NCBI GenBank assembly: GCA_949710005.1 | Contig: OX453285.1 | Coordinates: forward strand, 6,483,132-6,547,131 | From: Ricordea florida | Taxonomy: Eukaryota; Cnidaria; Anthozoa; Corallimorpharia; Ricordeidae | DNA: 64,000 nt | Reading direction: 5' to 3' | In this document: positions 29,301 through 34,156 of the stretch, one piece after another | Position numbering within the stretch: the stretch's first letter is position 1 | Layout of the letters: every line of letters starts with the position of its first letter | Notes under the pieces: model-generated | Database searches by the model: none | Told to the model about the DNA's origin: nothing | The model's input: the letters and a program-made list of their open reading frames with translations, nothing else | Made by a program: the position numbers and the translations under genes

Positions 29301-31164
29301 TCGTTTCATGTCAGAGATTCCTGCAGACTTTCAAATCCACGTCTGCGGGTGGTTATTGTCAAACTTTCTACGTTCTACGTTGTATTCAAAGCAGCCTGAT
29401 TTTTCGTAGTTATGTCTAGTGAACTTATAAGCTAACCCTAATCCAAATATAGTATGGTGACTGTTCATTATTAGTGTAAGTATTTAAGAATAATATCTTA
29501 TTTATCTATGAATCAAAGTTAAGATCATTCGTACTACTCAGAATTGTTGTCTTTAGTATATTCTTCAGCACATTTTTCACCATCCTTTCCAGCTTTATAG
29601 CGAAACATCACTTCCAAAACACGTTTGGCTCAGTAGGTTCGCAAGGTTTATCATTCACATCTCGACATTCATTACAAACATCATTCTCATTTTCATCATC
29701 ATCCTCGAATGCAAATACGGGTTTAAGACATTTCTCGGTAAACGTAAATCCTAATCTGCTATATCTGTAATTTTACCCTCCTCATAACACTGCACATCCA
29801 TTTCTGAAAAAATCGTTTTTGTAAACCTCAACTCGTTTCTCAGTCATCTAACTGGAATATTTATATTTCTTTAAGTAATTAAAATGAATGATACTTAGAG
29901 TGCAAGCAAGCGTGAATATGTCTGCCTGCAGTCTTTTTAATGAACAAGACAGAGGACCAAATCTCCCGGGTATCATCACATGATCAGTATTGGGAAAAGA
30001 AAATGTGCTAGCGAATAAGGTCTATTGCGGGATAGAAATTAACTTCGTTTTCTATCTGTGTCAGTCGAAAAGTATTAGTATGAAACGTTCGTGTTCCACA
30101 AAAATGATCGGTATGTGACCTCCCGCTATAGCCCGACTTCATCACTTAAGGTTTCCATCTATCCGTTTAACGTTTCAAGCCATTCGTTTATTTTTTTTCT
30201 CAGCCGTTTAACGGCTACCAATTCCGGATATGGAGGTTCTGTCCTCGTATACCGGTACATGAGGGAAATAAGCATTGTATTCTCTTTTTTTAGGAGACAA
30301 TGGTTAGCTGTAATGTATAGTTTAGTCTATTGTATCAGGTCTTGTGTACACGTACACGGGGACAGAACCGATATGGAAACCGTTTGAACGCATTCATCAT
30401 CCGTTTACTGTCCGTTTACAAAGCGTTAAATTTTAACCGTGTAAAACAAGAGCGTGAGTGTACGAAATCTTGTGTCCGGTCACATATTATCAATTATGAG
30501 TGTCGCTGAGTGATCTGTAATTCTGGTTGGTTGCAATATTTGTGGGTAGAAGATTAAAGAGCCCAAAGTATTTAGTAACGTCTTATGTTCAGTCAAACCA
30601 CGGTTAGTAACAAGTGATGTTCAGTTTTACTGCGTGTCGTCCACGCCAGTATTTTACAAGATGTCTCGGATCATAGTACTTCCGGGGAACTGAATGGAGT
30701 ACTTCGACTCAGTTGTCTGTCAAACTTGATTCAACGTCTTTTGTCCAGAATGGATCAATCGTTTTCTTTGGATGTTTTCATATATAATTATTCTCAAAAG
30801 ACGTCCGGTTAGGATGTAAGTTCAATTGAAATGCTACTCTTAACTCTGTTCCACAATCGCTAGTCCCGTTTACTCGGTTGCGGAGTTTGAATAGATATTC
30901 GCGTTTCCTTGTAACACCATTTTGCAACTTGGAGATAACAACAAGAAACGAAAAAGTTCAGTAAAATAACTGTGGTCAAATCACCTGCATTTCGTCCACT
31001 CCGAGTCCTTCTCTCGCCAACGCCTGCAGCTTCTGAGCAATCGGCGAAGGATTCAATGGTCCGCCATTAGCTAACCCCCGATAGGTTAGCAGAAAGTCAA
31101 ACGTGCATAGGAAAAGAAAAAATGCAACAGCGCGAGTTCCAAAACTTCGATTTGGCAAGGCCAT
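4149..31164 (-). CDS. CACHD1: Gene 1: CACHD1-like VWFA/Cache protein (13 exons visible, 3' end missing)
   Basis: Thirteen exons on the minus strand join in phase from ATG 31164 to a donor at 4149, totalling 3,121 coding bases (1,040 codons plus one base). Order: hydrophobic signal peptide (exon 1), VWA with DTSSS, GST and TDG MIDAS residues (exons 2-4), first Cache-like region (5-7), second Cache-like region (8-11), then Cys-rich CECPC and YWC modules (12-13). Landmarks such as KYGVP, GTNAFLG and CFGG match the CACHD1/alpha2delta family, whose members sit at the cell surface and modulate voltage-gated calcium channels. The family normally has a C-terminal membrane segment. None was found left of 4149, so the last exon(s) are probably outside the window or lost. 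Introns are full of repeats. A closely related copy lies at 56-64 kb in the same orientation. Confidence 0.85.
4768..4862. repeat. Intronic hairpin repeat (gene 1 copy)
   Basis: GTGATATCCAGAATAAACAA near 4769 pairs with TTATTCTGGATATCAC near 4846. The inner part holds GAAGCCGAAGGCTGTGGCTG. The equivalent element sits at 61247-61352 in the matching intron of gene 2, so it predates the duplication. Confidence 0.7.
5212..5359 (-). CDS. CACHD1: Gene 1 exon 12: CECPC Cys-rich segment
   Basis: Acceptor TTTTGTTGCAG and donor GTAAGT give 148 bases with start phase 1 and end phase 2. It encodes GIALRERSCAFESCSC, DNTCHYAPLPCECPC and LEFHYCESQFPNS. The CECPC...PLE spacing is a CACHD1 hallmark. Confidence 0.88.
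5411..5552. repeat. Intronic MITE (gene 1 copy)
   Basis: Inverted ends TATCCGAATCTGGATTTG and CAAATCCAGATACGGATTA. A matching copy is at about 61905-62046 in the same intron of gene 2, and a fragment of the left end is at about 12354-12416. Confidence 0.7.
5679..6022 (-). CDS. CACHD1: Gene 1 exon 11: membrane-proximal Cache region
   Basis: Acceptor CCAATCCACAG, donor GTACAA, 344 bases, phase 2 to phase 1. It encodes LLTDVYPICKET, CFVMDSAGFLIMHEDFLL, VEYVHITEKEENIA, DRCEKYQL and GTNAFLG. These follow the alpha2delta/CACHD1 pattern of a Cache fold with the HITxKE and TNxFLG motifs. Confidence 0.9.
6147..6178. repeat. C-rich simple repeat (CCCCCCA)n
   Basis: Runs of six C separated by A, complementary to a G-run tract on the minus strand. 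It lies at the junction between gene 1 intron sequence and a SINE. Confidence 0.85.
6178..6362 (-). mobile_element. tRNA-derived SINE-like element
   Basis: On the minus strand a pol III B-box-like stretch (GGTTCGATCCCTGG) lies at about 6305-6318, preceded by an A-box-like GGTAGTGTCAGCGTG. A short copy of its inner end (AACAACACAGGGCCATCGCC) appears at about 62628-62647 in gene 2, where the rest has been deleted. Confidence 0.6.
6363..6750 (-). mobile_element. CR1/L2-like LINE 3' end
   Basis: Minus-strand reading gives the C-terminal RT tail pattern (RSFAYRRAKIWNELSDDL), a stop, and a 3' UTR ending in CTTTGGGGAGTTGCAAATAA and a TATG-rich tail. A second truncated copy of the same 3' UTR is at 18283-18620. 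Confidence 0.7.
6757..6985. repeat. Multi-hairpin foldback element, copy 1
   Basis: Contains three stems. 6757-6807 is a 51-nt hairpin with 24-bp arms (CCCGTCGATTTATGGCCCAA) around GAA. TAGCGGGCCGTA pairs with TACGGCCCGCTA at 6911-6942. TTATTATATCTCT pairs with AGAGATATAATAA over 6870-6985. Related copies are at 26109-26363 and 51865-51930. Confidence 0.75.
7074..7541. repeat. MITE with GCGTTTTC-rich ends
   Basis: The ends carry CCACACTAACGCGTTTTC and GAAAACGCATCAGTGTGG, imperfect inverted repeats, with additional internal GCGTTTTC copies. The same element, shortened at the left, lies at about 62935-63320 in gene 2. The open frame at 7203-7406 falls inside it and is not considered a gene. 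Confidence 0.65.
7542..7780. other. Intron sequence shared with gene 2
   Basis: Nearly the same sequence appears at 63321-63560 (for example GATGTTCCGACTTGTCCCGA). No feature beyond shared ancestry is visible. Confidence 0.6.
7785..8236. repeat. 106-bp satellite, array in gene 1 intron
   Basis: About four degenerate monomers containing GAACAGTACTGTACTGTGGT and AAACCATGCAGTGTGACC. The period is 106 bp, measured in the related array at 49990-50552. It ends about 14 bp from the splice donor of exon 10. A third array is at 63560-64000. Confidence 0.85.
8250..8438 (-). CDS. CACHD1: Gene 1 exon 10: Cache region (PYLDFGGAG)
   Basis: Acceptor CCGTATCATTAG, donor GTAAGA, 189 bases, phase 2 to phase 2. 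It encodes YTALANTGYIALTTPYLDFG, GAGVVITMART and LGVMGADFPLTYFY. PYLDxGGAG following RPW is the classic second Cache motif of the alpha2delta/CACHD1 family. Confidence 0.9.
8513..8690. repeat. 42-bp minisatellite (about 4 copies)
   Basis: AAGGAATGTGTGAC recurs at 8547, 8589, 8631 and 8673, an exact 42-bp spacing. Because 42 is a multiple of three it creates open frames on both strands, which are artefacts. It lies just outside the acceptor of exon 10. Confidence 0.9.
8831..9042. repeat. TIR MITE, family B copy 2
   Basis: Same family as 2881-3078: starts AGGGAGCTTAAGCACGCGCG and ends CAAAAACGCTCCCT, with TIRs including ACGCGGAC and CAACCGGAAG. Confidence 0.75.
9231..9528. repeat. MITE with G-run/C-run terminal repeats
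   Basis: CTAAGGAACGGACCATTAG at the left pairs with CTAATGGTCCGTCCCTAAG at the right. The repeats continue inward into a 13-G run (9259-9271) plus G4, and the complementary C run (about 9487-9500). The A-rich interior repeats AAAAAATTCATGCA-like units. Confidence 0.8.
9640..9890. repeat. Dispersed repeat, inverted relative to 58560-58820
   Basis: Contains the hairpin TACCTCATGGTATG...CATACCATGAGGTA and later GTTCACATATGTGGGG and CGTGCAATTGTTTTATG. All recur in reverse order and complement at 58560-58820. Confidence 0.7.
10199..10310 (-). mobile_element. LINE 3' end, same family as 33.97-36.9 kb
   Basis: An AAT/ATT simple repeat followed by GAACAGGATAAACCCAACAG and AAGGGGTCC. It matches the 3' terminus of the LINE near 33968-34050, including the trinucleotide tail. 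Confidence 0.6.
10389..10410. repeat. Poly(A) tract, 22 A
   Basis: Uninterrupted A run in the intron. No element could be tied to it. Confidence 0.9.
10741..10853. repeat. Hairpin MITE
   Basis: GTAGGTACGTGGTGTAAGCA is repeated inverted as TGCTTACACCACGTACCTAC about 70 bp away, closing an AT-rich loop. Confidence 0.75.
11024..11333 (-). CDS. CACHD1: Gene 1 exon 9: second Cache domain, first half
   Basis: Acceptor TATTTCGTAG, donor GTTAGT, 310 bases, phase 1 to phase 2. It encodes TTVVKLAPGAFLDIYSY, AIVNLLNAYMTGK, ISTWNVEDLW, YLVRRYIGTADGVYRVIPG and YDPRIRPW. VRRYIGTxxGVxRxxPG and the RPW end match CACHD1. The alternative read-through past RPW loses homology, which fixes the donor. Confidence 0.9.
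11616..11696 (-). CDS. CACHD1: Gene 1 exon 8: short linker exon
   Basis: Acceptor TTTTTATTTTTGGCAG, donor GTAAGA, 81 bases, phase 1 to phase 1. It encodes DYRFIYHRIDLETSLKPCSY. The YHRxDL motif is characteristic between the two Cache regions. An alternative acceptor 6 bases inside would give a stop and is excluded by phase. Confidence 0.82.
11700..12638. other. Intron 7, no gene recognised
   Basis: Contains only a MITE fragment at about 12354-12416 (GGATTTAGATTTGTGATCCG). The open frame at 12369-12557 overlaps that repeat and has no recognisable product. Confidence 0.5.
12639..12835 (-). CDS. CACHD1: Gene 1 exon 7: end of first Cache region
   Basis: Acceptor CTTTTTTCCAG, donor GTACGT, 197 bases, phase 2 to phase 1. 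It encodes GETGSKTFVAKRFLARGGKE, ASYYWTPVQSTDFSVGVVIP and KEILDSLLIP. The YYWTPV...DFSVGVVIP pattern matches the first Cache domain end of this family. Confidence 0.88.
13455..13600 (+). mobile_element. PLE 3' end, degenerate
   Basis: Aligns by eye with the PLE 3' end at 17997-18150, sharing TTGACCCCATC, ACCTGAATATGACC (intact copy CGCCTGAAGAAGAC), AGTGACTAC and GAGGAAATTTATAT. Confidence 0.6.
13671..13944 (-). CDS. CACHD1: Gene 1 exon 6: first Cache domain core
   Basis: Acceptor TTGTATTCAG, donor GTACGT, 274 bases, phase 1 to phase 2. It encodes LLMSITLPCYHQGAFIGVAG, TDINMEDLLSDITYF, YAFMISGSGRTLLHPLLP and FADVFESMT. GVAGxDI and HPLLP are standard Cache/alpha2delta features. Confidence 0.92.
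14557..14938 (-). mobile_element. CR1/L2-like LINE RT fragment
   Basis: Two overlapping minus-strand frames give HLSLISGIFAPK and FQKIFEKNC, then SQFGSREKHS. These correspond to the INLSLxxGxFP...SKIxEKxx...QFGFRExHS block of RT, with frameshifts. Confidence 0.65.
15392..15527 (-). CDS. CACHD1: Gene 1 exon 5: VWA-to-Cache junction
   Basis: Acceptor TGAGTTTCAG, donor GTAGGA, 136 bases, phase 0 to phase 1. It encodes VGEYKFVADVKSLRFEMAQY, YNFFAVGK and PIVSIPYVDAFGTG. The YVDAFGTGL start of the Cache region continues into exon 6. Confidence 0.9.
15665..15722 (-). repeat. tRNA-like relic, probable SINE fragment
   Basis: The minus strand reads CTCCTTTAGCTGAGTGGTAG followed by AGCTAGTAATCGAAAGGTC, resembling a tRNA 5' half and anticodon arm. 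The T-arm/B box is missing, so it is not a functional tRNA gene. Confidence 0.45.
16385..16686 (-). CDS. CACHD1: Gene 1 exon 4: VWA domain, second half
   Basis: Acceptor TTTACTCGTAG, donor GTAATT, 302 bases, phase 1 to phase 0. It encodes STVYSLALEEAFSLL, KVIIFLTDGEPQDD, NSVVILTFGFGR and GTKYGVPQSTEFGDIT. It supplies the MIDAS Thr (G-S-T, about residue 307) and Asp (TDG, about residue 341). A nearer AG at the CTACAG inside the exon would break phase. Confidence 0.9.
16860..17228 (-). mobile_element. PLE C-terminal end (minus copy)
   Basis: The minus-strand frame reads PLWKEVEFIDRDNHWYTRKV, KEAIHMRLHPNNIN and GIEIREAWMP. This is the C-terminal part of the PLE GIY-YIG endonuclease, followed by a 3' UTR with the AAGAAGAC...GTAGAAACG hairpin. 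It abuts another PLE fragment in opposite orientation. Confidence 0.8.
17229..17605 (+). mobile_element. PLE N-terminal fragment (plus copy)
   Basis: NLSSRTLSDTETTLLKKGLN, then after frameshifts IKVLPADEG and VVLDTDTYHSKMS followed by LNKDPTD. This is the start of a PLE protein up to the first RT block. The rest is deleted. Together with 17827-18155 it represents one internally deleted copy. Confidence 0.78.
17606..17826 (+). mobile_element. Short non-LTR insert with (TTGAA)n tail
   Basis: Bounded by (AATTC)n at about 17621-17645 and by AATAAAGATTGAATTGAATT at the right. A polyadenylation-like AATAAA followed by a short tandem tail is typical of L2/CR1-type LINE 3' ends. Confidence 0.5.
17827..18155 (+). 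mobile_element. PLE C-terminal end (plus copy)
   Basis: EYDRDILANETGPKPLWKEV and FIERDNHWYTRKVKEAI repeat the GIY-YIG C-terminus seen at 16925-17228 in the opposite strand. The 3' UTR carries the hairpin CTGAAGAAGAC...GTCGAAACG near 18055-18090. Confidence 0.78.
18283..18620 (-). mobile_element. CR1/L2-like LINE 3' end
   Basis: A tail of TACATACATA-type repeats, then CTTTATTGCAACTCCC and a minus-strand C-terminal RT remnant. Same family as 6363-6750. Confidence 0.65.
18621..19501. other. Intron 3, no gene recognised
   Basis: No recognisable product or repeat. The minus-strand open frame at 18802-18999 lacks splice context and homology that I can see. Confidence 0.4.
19502..19646 (-). CDS. 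CACHD1: Gene 1 exon 3: VWA middle strand
   Basis: Acceptor TATTTCTTTTAG, donor GTAAGG, 145 bases, phase 0 to phase 1. It encodes VGIVSFNTEASTPGG, CYSERLALATPINKKSL and YVKELVPL. VxxVSFN followed by LxPLGST is the standard VWA progression. This exon has no ATG and is easily missed by open-frame scans. Confidence 0.88.
20095..20200 (+). mobile_element. LINE C-terminal remnant
   Basis: The plus strand reads RPKLWNLLSESHRALGAFK before a stop, matching the LWNxLPxxxR...LxxFK end of CR1/L2-type reverse transcriptases. Confidence 0.45.
20400..20423. repeat. (TTG)n microsatellite
   Basis: About seven TTG units ending near the donor side of exon 2. Confidence 0.9.
20506..21093 (-). CDS. CACHD1: Gene 1 exon 2: VWA_N region and VWA MIDAS
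   Basis: Acceptor ATCTTACCGGCAG, donor GTGAGC, 588 bases, phase 0 on both sides. It encodes the N-terminal helical region (YAVARELREAVEASYAK), KWQYFGSEQGLLTNFP, YDPRYRPFYVETATPE and the first VWA strand VVLVIDTSSSMAGD. DTSSS fits the DxSxS MIDAS motif at about residues 227-231. The YFGSExG...YDxRxRPxYV order is that of CACHD1 rather than classical alpha2delta. The longest exon of the gene. Confidence 0.93.
21185..22018. repeat. 37-bp minisatellite (about 22 units)
   Basis: Unit CAAACCACTGTTAGTAACAT plus GTGATGTTCAGTCCAGT. A few units are 32 bp, lacking CCAGT. One isolated unit occurs at about 30584-30625, at the other end of the same intron. Confidence 0.95.
22168..22360. repeat. A/T-rich repeat, extra copy beside the palindrome
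   Basis: Starts TATGGTGGCCCATTTGGGCC and ends AACATTAAAAAATTTACT. The same unit occurs within the left arm (22752-22945) and inverted in the right arm (about 24300-24505). Confidence 0.75.
23104..23167 (+). CDS. Small exon in palindrome arm (start MSKRKKEDWDAF)
   Basis: The ATG at 23104 opens MSKRKKEDWDAFRARVGKK and ends at a plausible donor AGCAG/GTAACA. Function unknown. The same exon exists in reverse in the right arm at about 24104-24167. It could be a host gene fragment or part of an unrecognised transposon. The join to the following open frame is not proven. Confidence 0.35.
23310..23560 (+). CDS. Open frame in palindrome left arm (ECDLLAGERGPSYTD)
   Basis: Frame containing MECDLLAGERGPSYTD, NWKLLHIRFIEPGTAM, PDAPNRRRDRLDEFP and SPSKSVRVEGIKV, ending near GTATAAAGGTAAGA. 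The mirrored copy at 23665-23945 on the minus strand differs by a few residues (LLLIRFIEPSAAM), so both copies have kept the frame largely open. I do not recognise the protein. It could be the second exon after 23104-23167. Confidence 0.35.
23598..23666. repeat. Palindrome spacer, loop of a hairpin element
   Basis: About 70 bp unpaired spacer. Together with its flanks (AAGATTTCCGCAC...CATTATGCATGCTG and complement) it resembles the stand-alone hairpin at 29066-29203, including loop words such as TTGTCTTG and CGTGCAAA. Confidence 0.7.
23665..23945 (-). CDS. Mirrored open frame in palindrome right arm
   Basis: Inverted counterpart of 23310-23560, reading KHFQLTDMECDLLAGERG and DRLDEFPQSAPASPSKS. 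It stays open across the palindrome centre by chance. Same unknown product. Confidence 0.3.
23667..24904. repeat. Giant palindrome, right arm
   Basis: Inverted copy of 22361-23597 ending CATGGACTTCAGCTGCC. Small differences between arms, such as missing A residues in homopolymers and a few substitutions, show it is old enough to have diverged slightly. Confidence 0.9.
24905..25540. other. Intron 1, no gene recognised
   Basis: Just outside the palindrome a short partial repeat of its outer end recurs (GGAACAATGAATTTGGGTAG near 24952). Beyond that nothing is recognised. The open frame at 25152-25364 is not supported. Confidence 0.4.
25545..28980 (-). mobile_element. CR1/L2-like LINE, degenerate EN-RT
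   Basis: Minus-strand order matches a LINE ORF2: endonuclease pieces (GGGVGIYLQNNIEYII at 28560-28620, LIDNIFTN and LNDLSDHLPVL at 28130-28250), a linker (27325-27819), RT blocks INLSLLKGIFPDILKI and AGVPQGS...INDLPNAI, then PKIWNSLPV at about 25800. The RT catalytic box reads LSDDT in place of FADDT. Many frameshifts. The 3' tail is an ATG-type repeat near 25560. A foldback element is inserted at 26109-26363. Confidence 0.82.
26109..26363. repeat. Multi-hairpin foldback element, copy 2
   Basis: Best-preserved copy. An outer stem CTGTAAAATACGGACCGAG / GGATCCGTATTTTACAG encloses the CCCGTCGATTTATGGCCC hairpin. Then come TTATTATATCTCT / AGAGATATAATAA and TAGCGGGCCGTA stems. Inserted within the LINE. 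Confidence 0.8.
29066..29203. repeat. Hairpin MITE related to the palindrome centre
   Basis: AAGATTTCCGCACTGGTCCC and CATTATGCATGCTGTAG are mirrored by CTACAGCATGCATAATG and GGGACCTGTGCTGAAATCTT. About 60-bp loop. Confidence 0.85.
29204..30984. other. Intron 1 proximal part, little recognised
   Basis: Contains one 37-bp minisatellite unit at 30584-30625. A possible short inverted pair is GGTTTCCATCTATCCGTTT near 30149 and ATATGGAAACCGTTTGAAC near 30372, perhaps a MITE. No gene seen. Confidence 0.4.
30985..31164 (-). CDS. CACHD1: Gene 1 exon 1: start codon and signal peptide
   Basis: ATG at 31164-31162, donor CAG/GTGATT at 30984, 180 bases, phase 0. It starts MALPNRSFGTR followed by a hydrophobic stretch AVAFFLFLCTFDFLLTY, a convincing secretory signal, then QKLQALAREGLGVDEMQ. 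It joins in phase to exon 2 (QYLNDLHYHE). Chosen as first exon because of the signal peptide and the upstream non-coding gap. Confidence 0.88.
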
Positions 31165-31364
31165 GTTTTCCCCAAAGAGTCGCAGTACTTTTTACTTTTG
31201 AAGTTATGGTAGAACAACTCTTCACGTATAGCAGAGCCCAATTAAAGTATTAGGTATAGTTAAACAACCACTATTGCACCAACAGCAGTCGACAGTTCTC
31301 ATCGCCAACAATTCAGGTCACGAAGAATCCGCGCAGCGTCAGCGGTGCTTCCTGTGAATCCAAT
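31165..31364. promoter_or_regulatory. Short intergenic region, possible bidirectional promoter
   Basis: Only 200 bp separate the gene 1 ATG (minus) from an ATG at 31365 (plus). No clear TATA box. CpGs and a GCGGCCG cluster occur toward the plus-strand start. The promoter role is inferred from position only. Confidence 0.35.
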
Positions 31365-31472
31365 ATGGCGGCCGTGGGAATAAAGAGAAACACGACCAAA
31401 ATCGATCACAAACAATTCCATAATCTCTCAACGTCTCAAGTGGAAAAAAAATTACCGTCTCAAGTTCGCGAT
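31365..31472 (+). CDS. Putative first exon of a divergent small gene
   Basis: The ATG in the context CAATATGGCGGCCGTGG opens MAAVGIKRNTTKIDHKQ and continues to LPSQVRD, ending at a good donor GTGAGTAC after 31472 (108 bases, phase 0). A candidate second exon at 32176-32238 preceded by ACGGCAAACAG joins in phase and stops, giving about 56 residues rich in Lys/Arg/Ser. No family recognised. It could be chance. Confidence 0.35.
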
Positions 31473-32009
31473 GTGAGTACTAATGACCTCCGAAAAAAGG
31501 AAGATAAATGTTCCTGTTTATATTTTGAAATTTTTATTTCAGAGGCTAACTGTAAAGATTAATAGCCTGATGCTGTTTAAAAACCTATGTGAAAATAAAT
31601 ACTTGCGATGATAATGATAACGATGAAGGTGACGGTCGTTTTCAAAAGTTTCTGTTCCGGTTGCTTAAATGTTCGAATAACCTGACCTAAAACATAAATC
31701 CTACACTGACTATATCTGTACAGAAAATTGGGATCATGCAGGCCAAAAATAAAATAACTTGCCAGCTCGAAGGGGCAAGATAAAGTTAGACCAACCATTA
31801 TGATGTACAGACTTTAAATAGGAACGGGTATAAATAGGTGCAATATTTGTTTTAACTGTAAGGAACGGTACAGTTAGATTCCATGTCGAACTACAATAAG
31901 CACCGGCTATGCTCAGTTTACCCATCACACTTAGCAAATCACTGCGCTAAATCAACTTCGAAATACATAACCTGAAAGTACGGTGTGGCCCACAACTGCC
32001 ACGACGGCA

Positions 32010-32172
32010 AAACTTACTTTCTCACGACAAAAACTTACTTTCTCACGACAAAAACTTACTATCTCACGTTTAAACTTACTTTTTCACGGCAAAAATTACT
32101 TTCTTACGGCCAAACCTACTTTCTCACGGCAAAACTTACTTTCTCACAGCAAAACTTACTTTTTCACGGCAA
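32010..32172. repeat. ~21-bp minisatellite
   Basis: Repeated units of ACTTACTTTCTCACGGCAAA with variants, about 7-8 copies. The two overlapping open frames here are products of the repeat. Confidence 0.9.
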
Positions 32173-32175
32173 ACA

Positions 32176-32238
32176 GACGGCCGAGGATGTATGGTTTAGC
32201 AAGAAAAAATCCGGAGTACGATATTCGCAGCGTAGTTA
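32176..32238 (+). CDS. Candidate second exon of the divergent small gene
   Basis: After AAACAG the phase-0 frame reads TAEDVWFSKKKSGVRYSQRS and stops at TAA. The acceptor has a poor pyrimidine tract because the minisatellite precedes it. Support is only phase agreement with 31365-31472. Confidence 0.22.
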
Positions 32239-32239
32239 A

Positions 32240-33190
32240 CAAGGTTCAATCCATGTAGATGTTCTTGATTGTATTTCTGGCTATATCGAAATATCGAAAT
32301 AGAGAGGAAAGAAATGATCACTTTAAATATTTGTTTTTAGGCTGAAAAGACCAACTGTAATATTGAGAACGCTTTACAGTTATATGAGAAACACGTGTTG
32401 CTAGCAGGCTCCATGGCATGAGATATAACCGCATACCTTACGTTTTTTAGGTACTCTTGATTTACATTTTTCTATTAATCCTTGCCCGCAAAGGAATCAA
32501 TCCCAGCATCTTTGAGGGTGCTGACTATTGTTACTGGCTTTTAATTTCAAATACTGAATGGCGGCAAAGCTTTCTTTGATCCATTTTTTTTACATGTTTA
32601 TATCGTGTGTTAGTTCTGTTTTGTATGAAAGAAAGAGGAAAAAAATTACAGTAAACCAGAACTGCAGCAAAGGAATATAAAACGTGTCATAAATTGTTAT
32701 GCATGACAGCAGAACTGCAAGTTGTGTCACCGTTCTATCTGTCATGTCCGTTACACTTAGCTTAAACTGAAGTCAAACTCAAAAAGATGTAATCTAAGAC
32801 AAAGAGAGCGGAGACGACAGGGACAACTCAACAACAGGAATCTTCAACTTACTTGGTGCAAACACATTTAGGAAATCAGTAAGAAGGCATCCTCAGCTTT
32901 TGATATCTTCGATTGGAAGGGTGGGACCTCTTATTAAAAAGCAAACTGCCATTTAATTTTATAGCGCTTTAATTTTGCCACCATTTGATTTTTGCAGCCC
33001 TGTTTGGGACTGTTTCAGTGTCTACTTCGTGCAGCTAGAATAATTATGAAATTACCTTTTGATACAAACACAGAACTTCTCCTATCCTATCTATCCTTAA
33101 CTGGGAGAAGCTATCAATTCGACGAAGGAAATAGAAAGCCTTATTGATGTAGAAAGAAATGAACGGTCCGGAATATCTTCAACGTACGTC
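32240..33190. other. No gene recognised
   Basis: AT-rich sequence without a recognisable product or clear repeat. Confidence 0.4.
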
Positions 33191-33194
33191 TTTT

Positions 33195-33400
33195 CGCTCA
33201 ATGTTACTCTAATTACAACCTGAGAAACTCTGAGGGAAACCTGGCTTTGCGAAAACCGAGAACTAACTATTTGAAACGAAGCGTCTCCTATAGGGGATTA
33301 ACACTATGGAATACCTTGCCCAATAGCTCAAAAAATGCCGGATCTGTTGTGCAATTTAGGCAAATGCTGAAGAAGGTGTCCGACATATCATAAAGCAGTT
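33195..33400 (+). mobile_element. CR1-like LINE RT C-terminal remnant
   Basis: The plus-strand frame reads YNLRNSEGNLALRKPRTNYL, KRSVSYRGLTLWNTLPNSS and FRQMLKK. This is the conserved LRxS...PRTNYxKxSFxYxGxxLWNxLP end of CR1/L2-type RTs. Confidence 0.65.
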
Positions 33401-33469
33401 GAAAATAGTCTTAAGTTTTAAGCACGGCATTTGTTTCTGACACGATTTACTGGGGGGCTTGTTCTCGGG

Positions 33470-33926
33470 AAAAAGTCGGGCCGCCCGACTTTGCAAAGAG
33501 TAGGGTGTCCCGACTTTTTGAAATTGAAAGTCGGGATCGTCAAGAATCGCTTTCCACTGACCGAGACCATATCGCCTCTGACCAGCTTTGAGATATTTGT
33601 CTTCTTCGGGAGTGAACATCACGTTCTTTCTTCGTGCGCAAATTTTCTCTCCCTCCGAAAACGCTTTCGCGCCTCGCGGTCGGCGCAGTGGTAATCGCGT
33701 CGCATTCGTCATTGGAAGAAATTTCGGACTTGCCCGCATTTTGCTCGGAAGAAGACGAAGTATTCTCAGAAAGCCTCGAGCGCACGTCCATTTCTAATTT
33801 TTCAAGACATTGGTGGGCTTTGCTGGCGACTTCGCACGATCGCAGTTTTTGATAGTGAACTCTTGCCACGACGGAGGTGTGTTTTTGATCCTCGGAAATC
33901 GTCCTCCTCCTCCAAAGATTAAACAA
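33470..33926 (-). pseudogene. Myb/SANT-like domain fragment (frameshifted)
   Basis: Minus-strand frame A (33926 down to about 33660) reads MFNLWRRRTISEDQK and a Ser/Asp-rich segment. Frame B continues with RRKNVMFTPEEDKYLKAG, RRYGLGQWKAIL and DPDFQFQK, which resembles a single Myb/SANT repeat of the telobox/TRF type (F/W..EED..L..G...YG.G.W..IL). The two parts need a frameshift near 33660-33700. Downstream sequence is disordered. Probably a broken gene or transposon-carried domain. Origin unclear. Confidence 0.45.
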
Positions 33927-34156
33927 TTTGACCCGAACGCTATTTAAAAAATAGTGTTTCGAGGATAATAGTAATAATAATAATAATAATAATAACGAAT
34001 TTTTAAACAGGATGGCCCTTCAGTACATGCGTACTGTTATCAAAGGGGTCCTGTAAAAGAAAAATATATATAACAATATAAGAATAAAAATAAAATACAT
34101 CATATAAAAGGATAAAAAGTAAAAATTAAAAATCCATTAAATTATGCTTATTTAAC

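Noticed and set aside
31983..32258. Repetitive open frames (FSRQK / FLTTK repeats)
   Set aside because: They are translations of the ~21-bp minisatellite on two frames.
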